From Caryophanales bacterium (GTDB lineage Bacteria; Bacillota; Bacilli; Exiguobacteriales; Exiguobacteriaceae), in the NCBI GenBank assembly GCA_902362975.1, contig CABIYO010000009.1:13626-77625 (forward strand): DNA of 64,000 nucleotides, in the 5' to 3' direction. The position numbers and the translations under genes were made by a program. Positions 40,754 to 49,475 of this stretch are shown here, piece after piece (positions within the stretch are counted from its first letter, which is position 1; each line of letters begins with the position of its first letter). The notes beneath the pieces were generated by a model. The model saw nothing but the letters and a program-made list of their open reading frames with translations, searched no databases and had not been told where the DNA came from.

Positions 40754-41334
40754 AGGAAGCGAGGCGTCACCCCATGCCGGTCGAGCGTCTTGACGAGCGG
40801 ATGGATCGGCAATCCGACGACATTATAAAAATCCCCTTCGATTCTTTCGACGAAGAGACCACCCGATCCTTGAATCCCATACGCACCCGCCTTATCGTAG
40901 GGCTCTGTCGAATCCAAATAATCCGCTAGCCAGGTCTCAGGAATCTCAGCGAACGTCACACGCGTCGTCGTGACGAACAAATCTTGGGTCGCACCGATGA
41001 TGCTCACACCCGTCAGCACTTCATGGGTCGAACCGGATAATCGTTCAAGCATCCGTTTCGCATCCTCCCGGTCTGTCGGTTTCTCTAAAATGATGCCGTT
41101 CAAGACGACGACCGTATCCGCGCCGATGACGATGGCATCACGGTGTTGCCTTGCCACATCCATCGCTTTCTCGCGAGCCAGACGAGCGACGTAATCACTC
41201 GGTGTCTCCCGACCGTCCGTCCCTTCCGTCACGGTAGATGGGATGACCTCATGTTTGATTCCTGCTTTCGTCAATAGTTCGGTACGTCGCGGTGACATCG
41301 AGGCGAGAATGACACGCTTCTGTGTTGAATTCAT
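40750..41334 (-). CDS. maf: Maf-like nucleotide pyrophosphatase
   Basis: A protein of 194 residues from ATG at 41334 (AGAAGGAG upstream). It has the Maf signatures LASMSPRRTELL at the start, GADTVVVLNGIILEKPTDRE in the middle, and YDKAGAYGIQGSGGLFVERI near the end. Family members remove damaged or modified nucleoside triphosphates (dTTP/UTP pyrophosphatase type). It is followed by radC in a GTGA overlap, as in many Bacillales where maf and radC lie before mreB. Confidence 0.95.
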   Translation of the reverse strand: MNSTQKRVILASMSPRRTELLTKAGIKHEVIPSTVTEGTDGRETPSDYVARLAREKAMDVARQHRDAIVIGADTVVVLNGIILEKPTDREDAKRMLERLSGSTHEVLTGVSIIGATQDLFVTTTRVTFAEIPETWLADYLDSTEPYDKAGAYGIQGSGGLFVERIEGDFYNVVGLPIHPLVKTLDRHGVTPRFL

Positions 41335-41436
41335 TGTATCGACTCCTTCTCTTCTTCCAAAACGGCGTTCCTTCCCGTTTCGGTCTTCACTGTTGATTGT
41401 AGGCAACGTGCCTCCTAAACACAATTACCCGCGACG

Positions 41437-41469
41437 AAAAACACGCCCCTTCAATTGCGAAGGGACGTG
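41437..41469 (-). terminator. Terminator at the end of the pilus operon
   Basis: The stem CACGTCCCTTC/GAAGGGGCGTG (one G-U pair, 6-base loop) is followed by five T on the minus strand, directly after the PilO-like stop. It separates the pilus genes from maf-radC. Confidence 0.85.
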
Positions 41470-41474
41470 CCGAC

Positions 41475-42200
41475 TTATGGTGTCGTATAGTCGTATACCG
41501 GGATATCCTTTTGCTCAAACGCCGGTTCCGGAATGTATCGGTCTGGAACGAGTTGATCGAGGTCCGGACGATAGAATGCATCGAGCTCGACTGTAAACTC
41601 AAGCGACTGCACTTCTTCGACCGTATTCGGTCCTGTCTCGGTAGGTCCGGTAAATTGAACCGTCCGTAACACGAGAATCCGATTCATCGACTCGATCGAC
41701 TCCAAGAATGAGACGAGCGCTTCATACGTCTCTGCTTGCAAGTTGACCGTCGAACGGACCGTCGAAGCATTGACGGGTGCAACGTCCGTCGGTTCAGTCG
41801 GTTCAGTCGGTTCAGCCGGTTCATTCGTCGCACTCACGTCAGCCGGATTGAACGGCTCGACCGTTTCTGGCACTTCCGACTCGGCCACGACGCCATCCGC
41901 AAATGCGATACTCATCACATTGACACCCGCAAGAAGACTTGCCTGTGACAATGCCTCAACGACCGTGTCGAGGGCAGGGACCGTCGGAACGCGTGTCTGA
42001 AGCGTCTGAGAGTCCGCTACGTCAACGGCTTTCCCTTCTTGACGCAATAACTCCAGTTTTTTTTGTTCGAGCGAGAGGTCGCGCTCAAGCCCTTCGACTT
42101 CTCCTTGTTTGACGTAGTACGTATAGCCAAAGTAAGCCGGTGCGATGATTGCGGCAAGGAGGCAAATCGCAAATAACGCATAGATTGTCGAACGTTTCAT
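41475..42200 (-). CDS. PilO-like pilus assembly protein
   Basis: A protein of 241 residues with one N-terminal membrane helix (about 8-27), a coiled coil (about 30-60), an acidic/proline linker with repeated PTEPTE (about 125-145), and a ferredoxin-like C-terminal domain. This is the PilO layout; PilN and PilO form the inner-membrane alignment complex with PilM. It is coupled to the PilM-PilN fusion by a 4-base overlap. Sequence is diverged, so the call rests on position and topology. Confidence 0.75.
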   Translation of the reverse strand: MKRSTIYALFAICLLAAIIAPAYFGYTYYVKQGEVEGLERDLSLEQKKLELLRQEGKAVDVADSQTLQTRVPTVPALDTVVEALSQASLLAGVNVMSIAFADGVVAESEVPETVEPFNPADVSATNEPAEPTEPTEPTDVAPVNASTVRSTVNLQAETYEALVSFLESIESMNRILVLRTVQFTGPTETGPNTVEEVQSLEFTVELDAFYRPDLDQLVPDRYIPEPAFEQKDIPVYDYTTP

Positions 42201-43768
42201 TGACTCACCACCTCCTCATCCGTGTCCTCTTCCTCTGTCACCTCGTCTTCCACGTCTTGGAACATGAACGTGAACTCTCCGATATAGCGTGGGAGCGGCT
42301 CATCTTCTAATGCGTTCTCCTCTTCCTCTGCATCCACATCCGCTTTCAACTCCGTCGTCACACCGAGGAGTTTGACATCGAGGAACCGCTCATCGGTCAT
42401 GAGCGAGCGCTGGAATGCGTTCAAATCCTCTAACGTCTCGAACTGGGTCCGGACGCTCATGATGGAGCCATCCGCGTAGTTATACGTCAAGACGTAGCCC
42501 GTCGGCGGCAACTGCTCAGTCAACGCGCGCAGGGCCGGCACCGCCTCCTTTTCCATGTCGGTCAACGCTGTCACGGTCTGGTCGAGCGAGAGCACTTGTT
42601 GCGCTTTCGAATTCCCTTGTTCCGTTTGGTAAATTTGAACGAGCTGTAATTCTTCTTCGATTCGCGTCTTTTCTGCTTCTAGTTGGTCGACTTCATAGTA
42701 CAAGTATCCGGCCAACGCTCCTCCAAGGAGAAGGGCGACGAGACCTGTCACGATCGGCCAACGGAGTGTCACATCCGTCGAATTGATGAAGTTCGTGTCC
42801 CGATCGCGCTGAAGCGTCGCCATCCCAAGGAGTGGTAACATGTGATGCGATAGCGGTGTCCCATGGGCGATGGCGAGCGGTTGCTCGACACGCGTCACCG
42901 AGACGAGGGACTCAGCCTGAATCATACGGACGAGTTCATCGACTTCCGGGACAGTGCCCGAGACGTATAACTCATCGATGGCCCGACCATCCGTCCGCAG
43001 GGAATACCGATAGAAGTCGAGGAAACGAGCGAGTTCATTCAACCAGTCATCCAACTGATTGGCCTTCATCTCGTCTGTCCCATCATATGTATAGGTCACG
43101 ACACCATCTTTCGTCCCGACTTGATACGGGAGGTCCAGTTCGATCGCGCGGATGAAACGAATCTGCCCTTCCTCGAGGACGAGCAATTGATGCGAAAACG
43201 GCGTGATATGCCAAAGTAATGTCGATTGAAGCGGATCAATCTCTGATAAGCGCATGACCCCATTGGCGACCGCGACAGAACGTGGCGTGATTTTCTTCAA
43301 CGCGAGACCGCGTTTTTTCATGTATGCACGGAGCGACTTCGTCAATTCAATCGAAACGGCATGCAACATAACGTCCGTCTTGACCCCATCTTCTCCTAAC
43401 ACTTCGTAGTCGAACGACACGTCATCGAACGGCAAGATGATCGAGTTTCCGATTTCCATGAAGAGATAACCACGAATCTCGTCCTTCGGAATCGAAGAAG
43501 GAATCTCGACTTTCCGTGACACCACTTCGGTCTCGTCCAATGCGATTGCACACGTCATCCCGCGTCGTACTTTCAATTTGCGACAAAGCTCATCGAAAGC
43601 GAGACTGAACGCCGTCTCATCGAGAATCTTCCCTTTTCCGTATGCATCTTTTGCTAACTGAACCGAGGCGCTTCGTTTGAACACCCCTTGTTTGATGACG
43701 GCCCCGTGGATGCTGAGCGCATCAAACGAAAAATACGCGACCGTCCCTTTTTCTATCCCACGACTCAT
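42197..43768 (-). CDS. Fused PilM-PilN pilus assembly protein
   Basis: A protein of 523 residues combining two normally separate proteins. Residues 1 to about 315 are PilM-like (actin fold: TVAYFSFDALSIHGAVIK start, AIALDETEVVSRKVEIPSSI, GYLFMEIGNSIILPFDDVSF). A membrane helix at about 330-350 is followed by a coiled coil and a PilN-type domain (about 375-500), with a very acidic end. The fusion puts the cytoplasmic ring and the membrane link in one chain. Next gene is PilO-like. Confidence 0.82.
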   Translation of the reverse strand: MSRGIEKGTVAYFSFDALSIHGAVIKQGVFKRSASVQLAKDAYGKGKILDETAFSLAFDELCRKLKVRRGMTCAIALDETEVVSRKVEIPSSIPKDEIRGYLFMEIGNSIILPFDDVSFDYEVLGEDGVKTDVMLHAVSIELTKSLRAYMKKRGLALKKITPRSVAVANGVMRLSEIDPLQSTLLWHITPFSHQLLVLEEGQIRFIRAIELDLPYQVGTKDGVVTYTYDGTDEMKANQLDDWLNELARFLDFYRYSLRTDGRAIDELYVSGTVPEVDELVRMIQAESLVSVTRVEQPLAIAHGTPLSHHMLPLLGMATLQRDRDTNFINSTDVTLRWPIVTGLVALLLGGALAGYLYYEVDQLEAEKTRIEEELQLVQIYQTEQGNSKAQQVLSLDQTVTALTDMEKEAVPALRALTEQLPPTGYVLTYNYADGSIMSVRTQFETLEDLNAFQRSLMTDERFLDVKLLGVTTELKADVDAEEEENALEDEPLPRYIGEFTFMFQDVEDEVTEEEDTDEEVVSQ

Positions 43769-43780
43769 GATCGTTTCCCC

Positions 43781-44533
43781 CTACATCAACTCAAAATACC
43801 AATCAAAAAAGCTTTCACTAAACCAAAACGTCAACATCGTCCCGAGCGCAATCGACGGAACGAACGGAATCGGCTGCTTTCGCCCGATTTTCTTTGTCAT
43901 CATCAACCCGATCCCGACAATCGCCCCAATCAAACTCGATAGAAACAAGGCGACGAGCACGTCACGCGGACCGAGCACAAGACCAATCATAGTAAACAAT
44001 TTGACGTCCCCTGCCCCAAGTCCCCCTTTTGACACGAAAAAGACGGTCGCGAGGAGCGAAAATCCGAGCAACGCCCCCACGAGCGGCGTCCACCAAGATG
44101 CCCCTGTGAGATAGGTGAGGAGGAGTAATACCGGTGCTGCGAATTTCAGGATGACATTCGGCACGAGCATCGTCGATAAATCAGACATCGCCAAAGCGAG
44201 TAAGGTCGACAAGAAAGCGAACGCGAGTAGCGTCGTCACACTGAATCCATAGAGTGAAAAGCTATAGCCATATCCAATGGCCCCAAGTAATTCAAAGATC
44301 GGATACGTCGGCGCGATCCGCTCGCCACACCCGTGACATCTGCCTCTTAAGGCGAGATAGCCGAAAATCGGGATGAGTTCCCACGGTGACAATTCGTGAC
44401 CGCAAGACGGACAATGTGACCGCGGCGTCACAATCGATTGCTGACGTGGCACGCGGAGCCCGACGACGTTGGTGAACGATGTGATGACCGCCCCGAGGAC
44501 GATGCTATATAGGAATCCAATCGATTCAATCAA
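43781..44533 (-). CDS. pilD: Prepilin leader peptidase / methylase
   Basis: A protein of 250 residues with about seven membrane helices. The cytoplasmic loop has the two Cys pairs CPSCGHEL and CHGCG. The catalytic aspartates are in MSDLSTMLVPN and GLGAGDVKLF. It cleaves prepilins after Gly and methylates the new N-terminus. It would serve the pilin at 44629 and the three minor pilins at 50847-53455. Confidence 0.95.
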   Translation of the reverse strand: MIESIGFLYSIVLGAVITSFTNVVGLRVPRQQSIVTPRSHCPSCGHELSPWELIPIFGYLALRGRCHGCGERIAPTYPIFELLGAIGYGYSFSLYGFSVTTLLAFAFLSTLLALAMSDLSTMLVPNVILKFAAPVLLLLTYLTGASWWTPLVGALLGFSLLATVFFVSKGGLGAGDVKLFTMIGLVLGPRDVLVALFLSSLIGAIVGIGLMMTKKIGRKQPIPFVPSIALGTMLTFWFSESFFDWYFELM

Positions 44534-44571
44534 GGAAGGATCCTCCTTTTGTCAGTATATGCCAAAAATAG

Positions 44572-44610
44572 AAAACCGGCTAGGCTGAGCGAGTGCCCAG
44601 CGCCAGCCGG
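44572..44610 (-). terminator. Terminator-like hairpin after the major pilin gene
   Basis: A GC-rich interrupted stem (CCGGCTGGCGCTGGGC/GCTCAGCCTAGCCGG, minus strand) with a 4-base loop and four T, 19 bases after the pilin stop. Partial read-through would give more pilin than assembly proteins. Confidence 0.7.
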
Positions 44611-44628
44611 AGAATACATCATTCTAAT

Positions 44629-45117
44629 TCATTTTTCTAATTCATCTTTTGTTAAAGATGTTGCATTTGTAAATTTATAATCCTGTTCGTCACTAGTCAT
44701 AGTTACTTTATAAACGTATTTACCATTATTAGGGGTTACTGTTACTGTTGCAGTTGGATAAGAAGGGCTAGGAGTGCCAGCAGCATCTGCACCAGAATCA
44801 AAAGGATCTTTCAAGCCAGGTAAGTAACTTTCCATATCGACTTGTTCGCCTGTAGCTGTCCCATTAAAGTTTAAGACCGTTTCAGAACTAACAGGATTCG
44901 ATGCTGTATACAACTTCGCCGCACTGACCATTTGCTTCGCATCGGCGACCATTGCATCCTTCTTCGAGTTCTCGACGATCCCACCAATCGCAACGACTGC
45001 GATGGCTGCGATAATCCCTAAAATAACGACGACGACGAGCAACTCGACGAGTGTGAGTCCACGCTCATCTTTTAACTGTTTGGCATCTTGCCAAATCATT
45101 TTCAACTTCTCTACCAT
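44629..45117 (-). CDS. Type IV major pilin (prepilin)
   Basis: A protein of 162 residues. The leader ends with KDERG, and cleavage is expected before LTLVELLVVVVILGIIAAIA, with Glu at position 5 of the mature chain. The C-terminal globular part contains a TATVTVTPNNGKYVYKVTMT strand region and no Cys pair. Its base composition after residue 75 is more AT-rich than that of flanking genes, as in variable surface parts. It is the likely shaft subunit. Confidence 0.92.
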   Translation of the reverse strand: MVEKLKMIWQDAKQLKDERGLTLVELLVVVVILGIIAAIAVVAIGGIVENSKKDAMVADAKQMVSAAKLYTASNPVSSETVLNFNGTATGEQVDMESYLPGLKDPFDSGADAAGTPSPSYPTATVTVTPNNGKYVYKVTMTSDEQDYKFTNATSLTKDELEK

Positions 45118-45258
45118 GATTCATTCTCCCCTTTTGTGTAATGTGCTGTGATTAAACTAAATAAATTACTTTAGACCTAATATAGAGGTAGAACATTTTT
45201 ACTATACCTTCTAAATATAGTATTGAAAAGGTATATTTTCAAAAGCTTGCATATTCCT

Positions 45259-46479
45259 TTACTGATTCTGAATATCGCCATAGATTTGGAACATCGGGAC
45301 GACGATTGAGATGACAATGACCCCGACGACGCTTGCCAACACGACGATGAGAAGCGGCTCGATAATCGACTTTAATCGGTCGGTTGTCGTTTCGACCTCC
45401 GTCTCATAAAACTCAGCAACTTCGTTCAACATCGAATCCAAATCACCACTCTCTTCTCCGACGGCGATCATCTGTGTCATGAGCGCCGGGAAGTTCGCAT
45501 TTCGCATGAGAGGTTCATGGAGAGGTACACCTTGCGCCATCATCTCACGCGCTTCGGTCAACCCTTTCCGGATGACACGGTTTGATACGATTCGCTCGGT
45601 GATTTCAATCGCCGTCAAAATCGGGACGGCTGCCTGTAAGAGGACCGCTAAACTTCGCGTCAACAAGGCAATCTGAGACTTCAACACAATCGTTCCGAAA
45701 ATTGGCATTTTTAGTAGCAAGCCGTCGATGACGAACCGTTCCCGGTCCCGTTTCAACATCCAGGTGAAGGTGAGAACCCCGAGAATCGCGAGTCCGAGTA
45801 ACAACCACCAGAAGGCCGCAATGAAATCAGAGACGGCAACGACAATTCGCGTGATGAGCGGAAGCTCACCGCCGAGTTGACCAAAGATGCTCGCAAATGT
45901 CGGAACGACATTCACCATCAAAAAGGCGACAACGCCGATGGCGACGATGGAGACGACTAACGGATACGTGAGGGCAGAAATGACCTTCCGCTTCACGTCA
46001 TATTGTTTTTGAAGTTGGAGCCCGATTTGATCGAGCGCTTCCTCCAAGTTCCCACTCGTCTCCCCGGCAAGTGCCATCGAACTAAAGAAGTTCGAAAAGA
46101 CGCGTGGGTGCTTTTTGATCGCCTCAGAATAGGCAATCCCTTCTTTCAAATCATCCTCGACTTGACTGAGTGTCCTCTTCAATACGTTCGACTCGGTCTG
46201 TACCCGTAAGATTGAGGTCGCACGAACAATCGGGACACCCGCCCGGATGAGCGTTGCGAACTGACGGACGTACATAATCAAGTGCTCGATTTTTACCCGT
46301 TCCGGAAGCAGATTCACTTCCATGTTCAGTCCGGTCGACTCGAGCTCGGACAAGTCCGTTACGAGAATCGACTCTTGACGCAACTTTTCTTTCGCTTCCC
46401 GAAGCGAGGCGGCCGTGATGCGACCTTTCTTACGCTTCCCGTTCAGGAGCTTTCCTTCATACTGAAATATCGCCATCAC
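45259..46479 (-). CDS. pilC: Pilus assembly membrane platform protein PilC
   Basis: A protein of 406 residues with two GspF domains (about 65-190 and 270-395), each with the pattern FATLIRAGVPIVRATSIL or LAVLLQAAVPILTAIEITER, and membrane helices at about 165-190, 215-240 and 375-400. It links the ATPases to the growing pilus. It follows pilT with a 3-base gap. N-terminal segment TAASLREAKEKLRQE is typical. Confidence 0.95.
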   Translation of the reverse strand: MMAIFQYEGKLLNGKRKKGRITAASLREAKEKLRQESILVTDLSELESTGLNMEVNLLPERVKIEHLIMYVRQFATLIRAGVPIVRATSILRVQTESNVLKRTLSQVEDDLKEGIAYSEAIKKHPRVFSNFFSSMALAGETSGNLEEALDQIGLQLQKQYDVKRKVISALTYPLVVSIVAIGVVAFLMVNVVPTFASIFGQLGGELPLITRIVVAVSDFIAAFWWLLLGLAILGVLTFTWMLKRDRERFVIDGLLLKMPIFGTIVLKSQIALLTRSLAVLLQAAVPILTAIEITERIVSNRVIRKGLTEAREMMAQGVPLHEPLMRNANFPALMTQMIAVGEESGDLDSMLNEVAEFYETEVETTTDRLKSIIEPLLIVVLASVVGVIVISIVVPMFQIYGDIQNQ

Positions 46480-46482
46480 TCA

Positions 46483-47520
46483 TCACCTCATCTCTTCTGT
46501 CGGGACGGCGTTCGGGTTAATGATCCCTTGCCGAACAAGTTGTTCGATGGCGGCATCCATCGACTGCATCCCGTGTTGGCGACTCGTCTGGATGACGGTC
46601 GGCAACTGGAACTCTTTTTCATTTCGAATCAAGTTGGCAACTGCCGGATTCCCCAACATGATTTCCATGGCGGCGACGCGTCCTTTCGGCACATCAATCC
46701 GTGGAAACAACCGTTGACTCACGACACCAAGTAAGACGTTCGCAAGTTGTGTCCGGATTTGGTCCTGTTGCTCAGCTGGGAACGCGTCGATGATTCGACT
46801 CACCGTCGACATCGCACTCGATGTATGGAGCGTTGCCATAACGAGGTGCCCTGTCTCTGCGGCGGTCATCGCCGTCGAGATGGTTTCCAAGTCACGCATC
46901 TCCCCGAGCAGAATGACGTCAGGATCTTGCCGTAAGGCGGCCCTTAGACCACTCACAAATTTCATCACGTCAGAGCCGATTTCCCGTTGGTCGACAATAC
47001 TTTGGTCGTGGGAATGTAAATACTCGATCGGATCTTCTAGCGTGATGATTCGTTTTCGTTGCGTCCGATTGATTTCATGAATCATCGCCGCGAGCGTCGT
47101 CGATTTCCCTGAACCCGTCGGACCCGTGACCAAGATGAGACCATGCGGTTTCTCAATCAGACGCTTCAACACAGTCGGCAGATTGAGTTCGTTCAAGGTC
47201 GGGATTTCCCCGGAAATGGACCGAAATGCGATGGCAATTGTGCCTCGTTGATAATAGGCGTTGACCCGGAAACGGGAGACACGTGGGACACCAAACGAGA
47301 AATCAAGATCTCGTTCATGCTCAAGACGTTCGCGCATATCGTCGGTCATAATTTCTTTTAAATATCCTTCAAGATGGTGCGGTAGTACCTTCTCCTCGCC
47401 CATCGTAATGAGGCTACCATCTACTCGTATAATCGGTGGGGAACCGGCTGTCAGATGAATATCTGAGGCACGTTTCTCGACCGCATTCGTCAAAATGACT
47501 TCAATCGATTCATTAATCAT
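46483..47520 (-). CDS. pilT: Pilus retraction ATPase PilT
   Basis: A protein of 345 residues from the ATG at 47520 with GGAG upstream. It has RASDIHLTAGSPPIIRVDGS at the start, Walker A GPTGSGKSTT, the Asp/His boxes and an AIRNLIR-type end here seen as VANLIRNEKEFQLPTVIQTS. It powers pilus retraction and hence twitching or DNA pulling. Its start lies inside the pilB stop. Its presence shows this is a retractile pilus, distinct from the ComG pseudopilus. Confidence 0.95.
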   Translation of the reverse strand: MINESIEVILTNAVEKRASDIHLTAGSPPIIRVDGSLITMGEEKVLPHHLEGYLKEIMTDDMRERLEHERDLDFSFGVPRVSRFRVNAYYQRGTIAIAFRSISGEIPTLNELNLPTVLKRLIEKPHGLILVTGPTGSGKSTTLAAMIHEINRTQRKRIITLEDPIEYLHSHDQSIVDQREIGSDVMKFVSGLRAALRQDPDVILLGEMRDLETISTAMTAAETGHLVMATLHTSSAMSTVSRIIDAFPAEQQDQIRTQLANVLLGVVSQRLFPRIDVPKGRVAAMEIMLGNPAVANLIRNEKEFQLPTVIQTSRQHGMQSMDAAIEQLVRQGIINPNAVPTEEMR

Positions 47521-49183
47521 AAGCATTCTCCGTAATGACCGTTCGTAATATTTCTTCTGTCGTCGTCAGACCGGCGGCGACTTTTTCTAACCCGTCAGAA
47601 AGGAGGAATGTCGCCCCTTGCGACTTGGCATAGTCGACCATCTCAGACTCGGTTGACTGGTTCATAATCATTCGGCGCAAGCCTTCATCGATTGGGATCA
47701 CTTCGTGAATGGCGAGGCGCCCACGATACCCTGTGAAGTTGCATGACGAACACCCTTTACCCCGAACAATCTGATCGATGTGTACACCTTCAGCGTCGAA
47801 CAGGCTACGTTCACTCTTCGATACCGGTTCGACTTGACCACAGTCACGACAGACGCGACGGACGAGTCGTTGTGCCACGAGTCCCGTCGTCGAAGCGGCG
47901 ACAAGGAATGGCTCGACTCCCATATCGACGAGACGGGTGATGGAGCTGATCGCTGAATTCGTATGTAGCGTTGACAACACAAGGTGACCGGTGAGCGAGG
48001 CACGAATAGCAATCTCAGCCGTCTCCGTGTCCCGAATCTCTCCGACCATGACGATGTTCGGGTCTTGACGTAAAATCGAACGAAGCCCTGACGCGAACGT
48101 CAAGCCGACTTTCGAGTTGACCTGAACCTGATTGATGCCGTTAAGTTGATACTCGACCGGGTCTTCTACCGTAATGATGTTTTTCGTCTCATCGTTCAGT
48201 TCTTTTAACGAAGCGTACAGGGTAGAGGACTTCCCTGAACCGGTCGGACCGGTGATCAAGATAATTCCATTCGGACGCTTCAGCATGTCACGGTAGGCCT
48301 GTTCGTTTCGTTCGCCGAATCCGAGTTTCGTCAAATCGGTCAGTCCTTGCGATGAGTCGAGGATTCGAATAACGATTTTCTCCCCATACATCGTCGGGAG
48401 CGTCGAGACGCGGAAATCATAGGCACGATTGCGTAACGTGTACTTGATTCGTCCATCTTGTGGTAGACGACTTTCTGTGATGTCGAGGTTACTCATAACT
48501 TTGAGACGCGTCAGCATGACGCTTTGAATCTTCTTCGGATAGACCGTCTCGGTACGCAAGTCCCCATCTATTCGAAAACGAACGTGGAGCTGCTTCTCAT
48601 GCGGATCGAAATGGATATCTGATGCACGTTGGTCGATTGCACTTAAGAACAATTGGTTCACAAGTCGGATAATCGGTGCATCGTCTCGACTGATTGTTTC
48701 TTGTCGTTCGATTTCGTGAGCATCCTCCTTCAAAATTTCGACGAGGGAATGATCCATCTCGTAGTAACGACTAATCGTCTTTCGAATCTGCTCTTTCGTG
48801 GCAATACCGACCTCGATGTTCATCCCGGTCTGAAGACGGACGTCATCAATCGCAATGAGATCGAGCGGGTCAGCCGTGGCCACATGTAGCGTATTCCCGT
48901 TCAATTCAAATGGCATGATATCGTGCTTTTGTGCCAACGCTTTCGGTACGAGCTTCGTGACCGTCACATTGACGTCATAGGAGTACAACTCAATGATTGG
49001 CACATGCAACTGTTCGTGAATCATTTGAATCAACTGTGTCTCGGTAATATAGTTTAGTCGAATTAAGGCGTCCCCTAGTTTTTCTCCGGGTCGCTTCTGT
49101 TCAAGCGCCTCATCGAGCTGACTCGTCGTAATGAGCGCAGCCTCAATCAGCATCTCACCTAATCTTCGTTTCGTTCGTCTCAC
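47513..49183 (-). CDS. pilB: Pilus extension ATPase PilB
   Basis: A protein of 556 residues. An N-terminal MshEN/GSPII_E domain (about 1-150) with LGEMLIEAALITTSQLDEAL; then the ATPase with Walker A GPTGSGKSSTLYAS, Walker B-like IVMVGEIRDTETAEIAI, and a tetracysteine zinc site CRDCGQ ... CSSCNF near 460-490. It drives pilin polymerisation with PilC. First of the assembly genes after the 49185 and 49472 genes. Confidence 0.96.
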   Translation of the reverse strand: MRRTKRRLGEMLIEAALITTSQLDEALEQKRPGEKLGDALIRLNYITETQLIQMIHEQLHVPIIELYSYDVNVTVTKLVPKALAQKHDIMPFELNGNTLHVATADPLDLIAIDDVRLQTGMNIEVGIATKEQIRKTISRYYEMDHSLVEILKEDAHEIERQETISRDDAPIIRLVNQLFLSAIDQRASDIHFDPHEKQLHVRFRIDGDLRTETVYPKKIQSVMLTRLKVMSNLDITESRLPQDGRIKYTLRNRAYDFRVSTLPTMYGEKIVIRILDSSQGLTDLTKLGFGERNEQAYRDMLKRPNGIILITGPTGSGKSSTLYASLKELNDETKNIITVEDPVEYQLNGINQVQVNSKVGLTFASGLRSILRQDPNIVMVGEIRDTETAEIAIRASLTGHLVLSTLHTNSAISSITRLVDMGVEPFLVAASTTGLVAQRLVRRVCRDCGQVEPVSKSERSLFDAEGVHIDQIVRGKGCSSCNFTGYRGRLAIHEVIPIDEGLRRMIMNQSTESEMVDYAKSQGATFLLSDGLEKVAAGLTTTEEILRTVITENAYD

Positions 49184-49184
49184 G

Positions 49185-49475
49185 TTACTTCACCTTCCTT
49201 TGAGGAGCCTCCTCCTGCTCGGCCTTGTCGTTCCGTTCTTCGACAAAGACGCTCGCAGCCACCCCTCCAATCAATACAACGATAAGAATCACCCATGCCC
49301 ACCATGTTTGAACGAGTGATTCTTCTACCATCCAGTAGACCCCGCCAGACAGAAGGGCCGTCCATAGACTGATCACAAGTTTCGTTTCACGTTTTCGCAT
49401 CATCGGAACGGATAAGGCGAACAGCGTCAATGTGGCAAGTACCCAAAAGCCGAGTAAAATCAAATAGCCGATCAT
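49185..49475 (-). CDS. Small membrane protein of the pilus operon
   Basis: A protein of 96 residues with three hydrophobic helices (about 3-24, 33-49, 58-78) and a charged tail. It lies between the VanW-like gene (4-base overlap) and pilB (1-base gap). No family recognised; coupling suggests a pilus-linked role. Confidence 0.7.
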   Translation of the reverse strand: MIGYLILLGFWVLATLTLFALSVPMMRKRETKLVISLWTALLSGGVYWMVEESLVQTWWAWVILIVVLIGGVAASVFVEERNDKAEQEEAPQRKVK

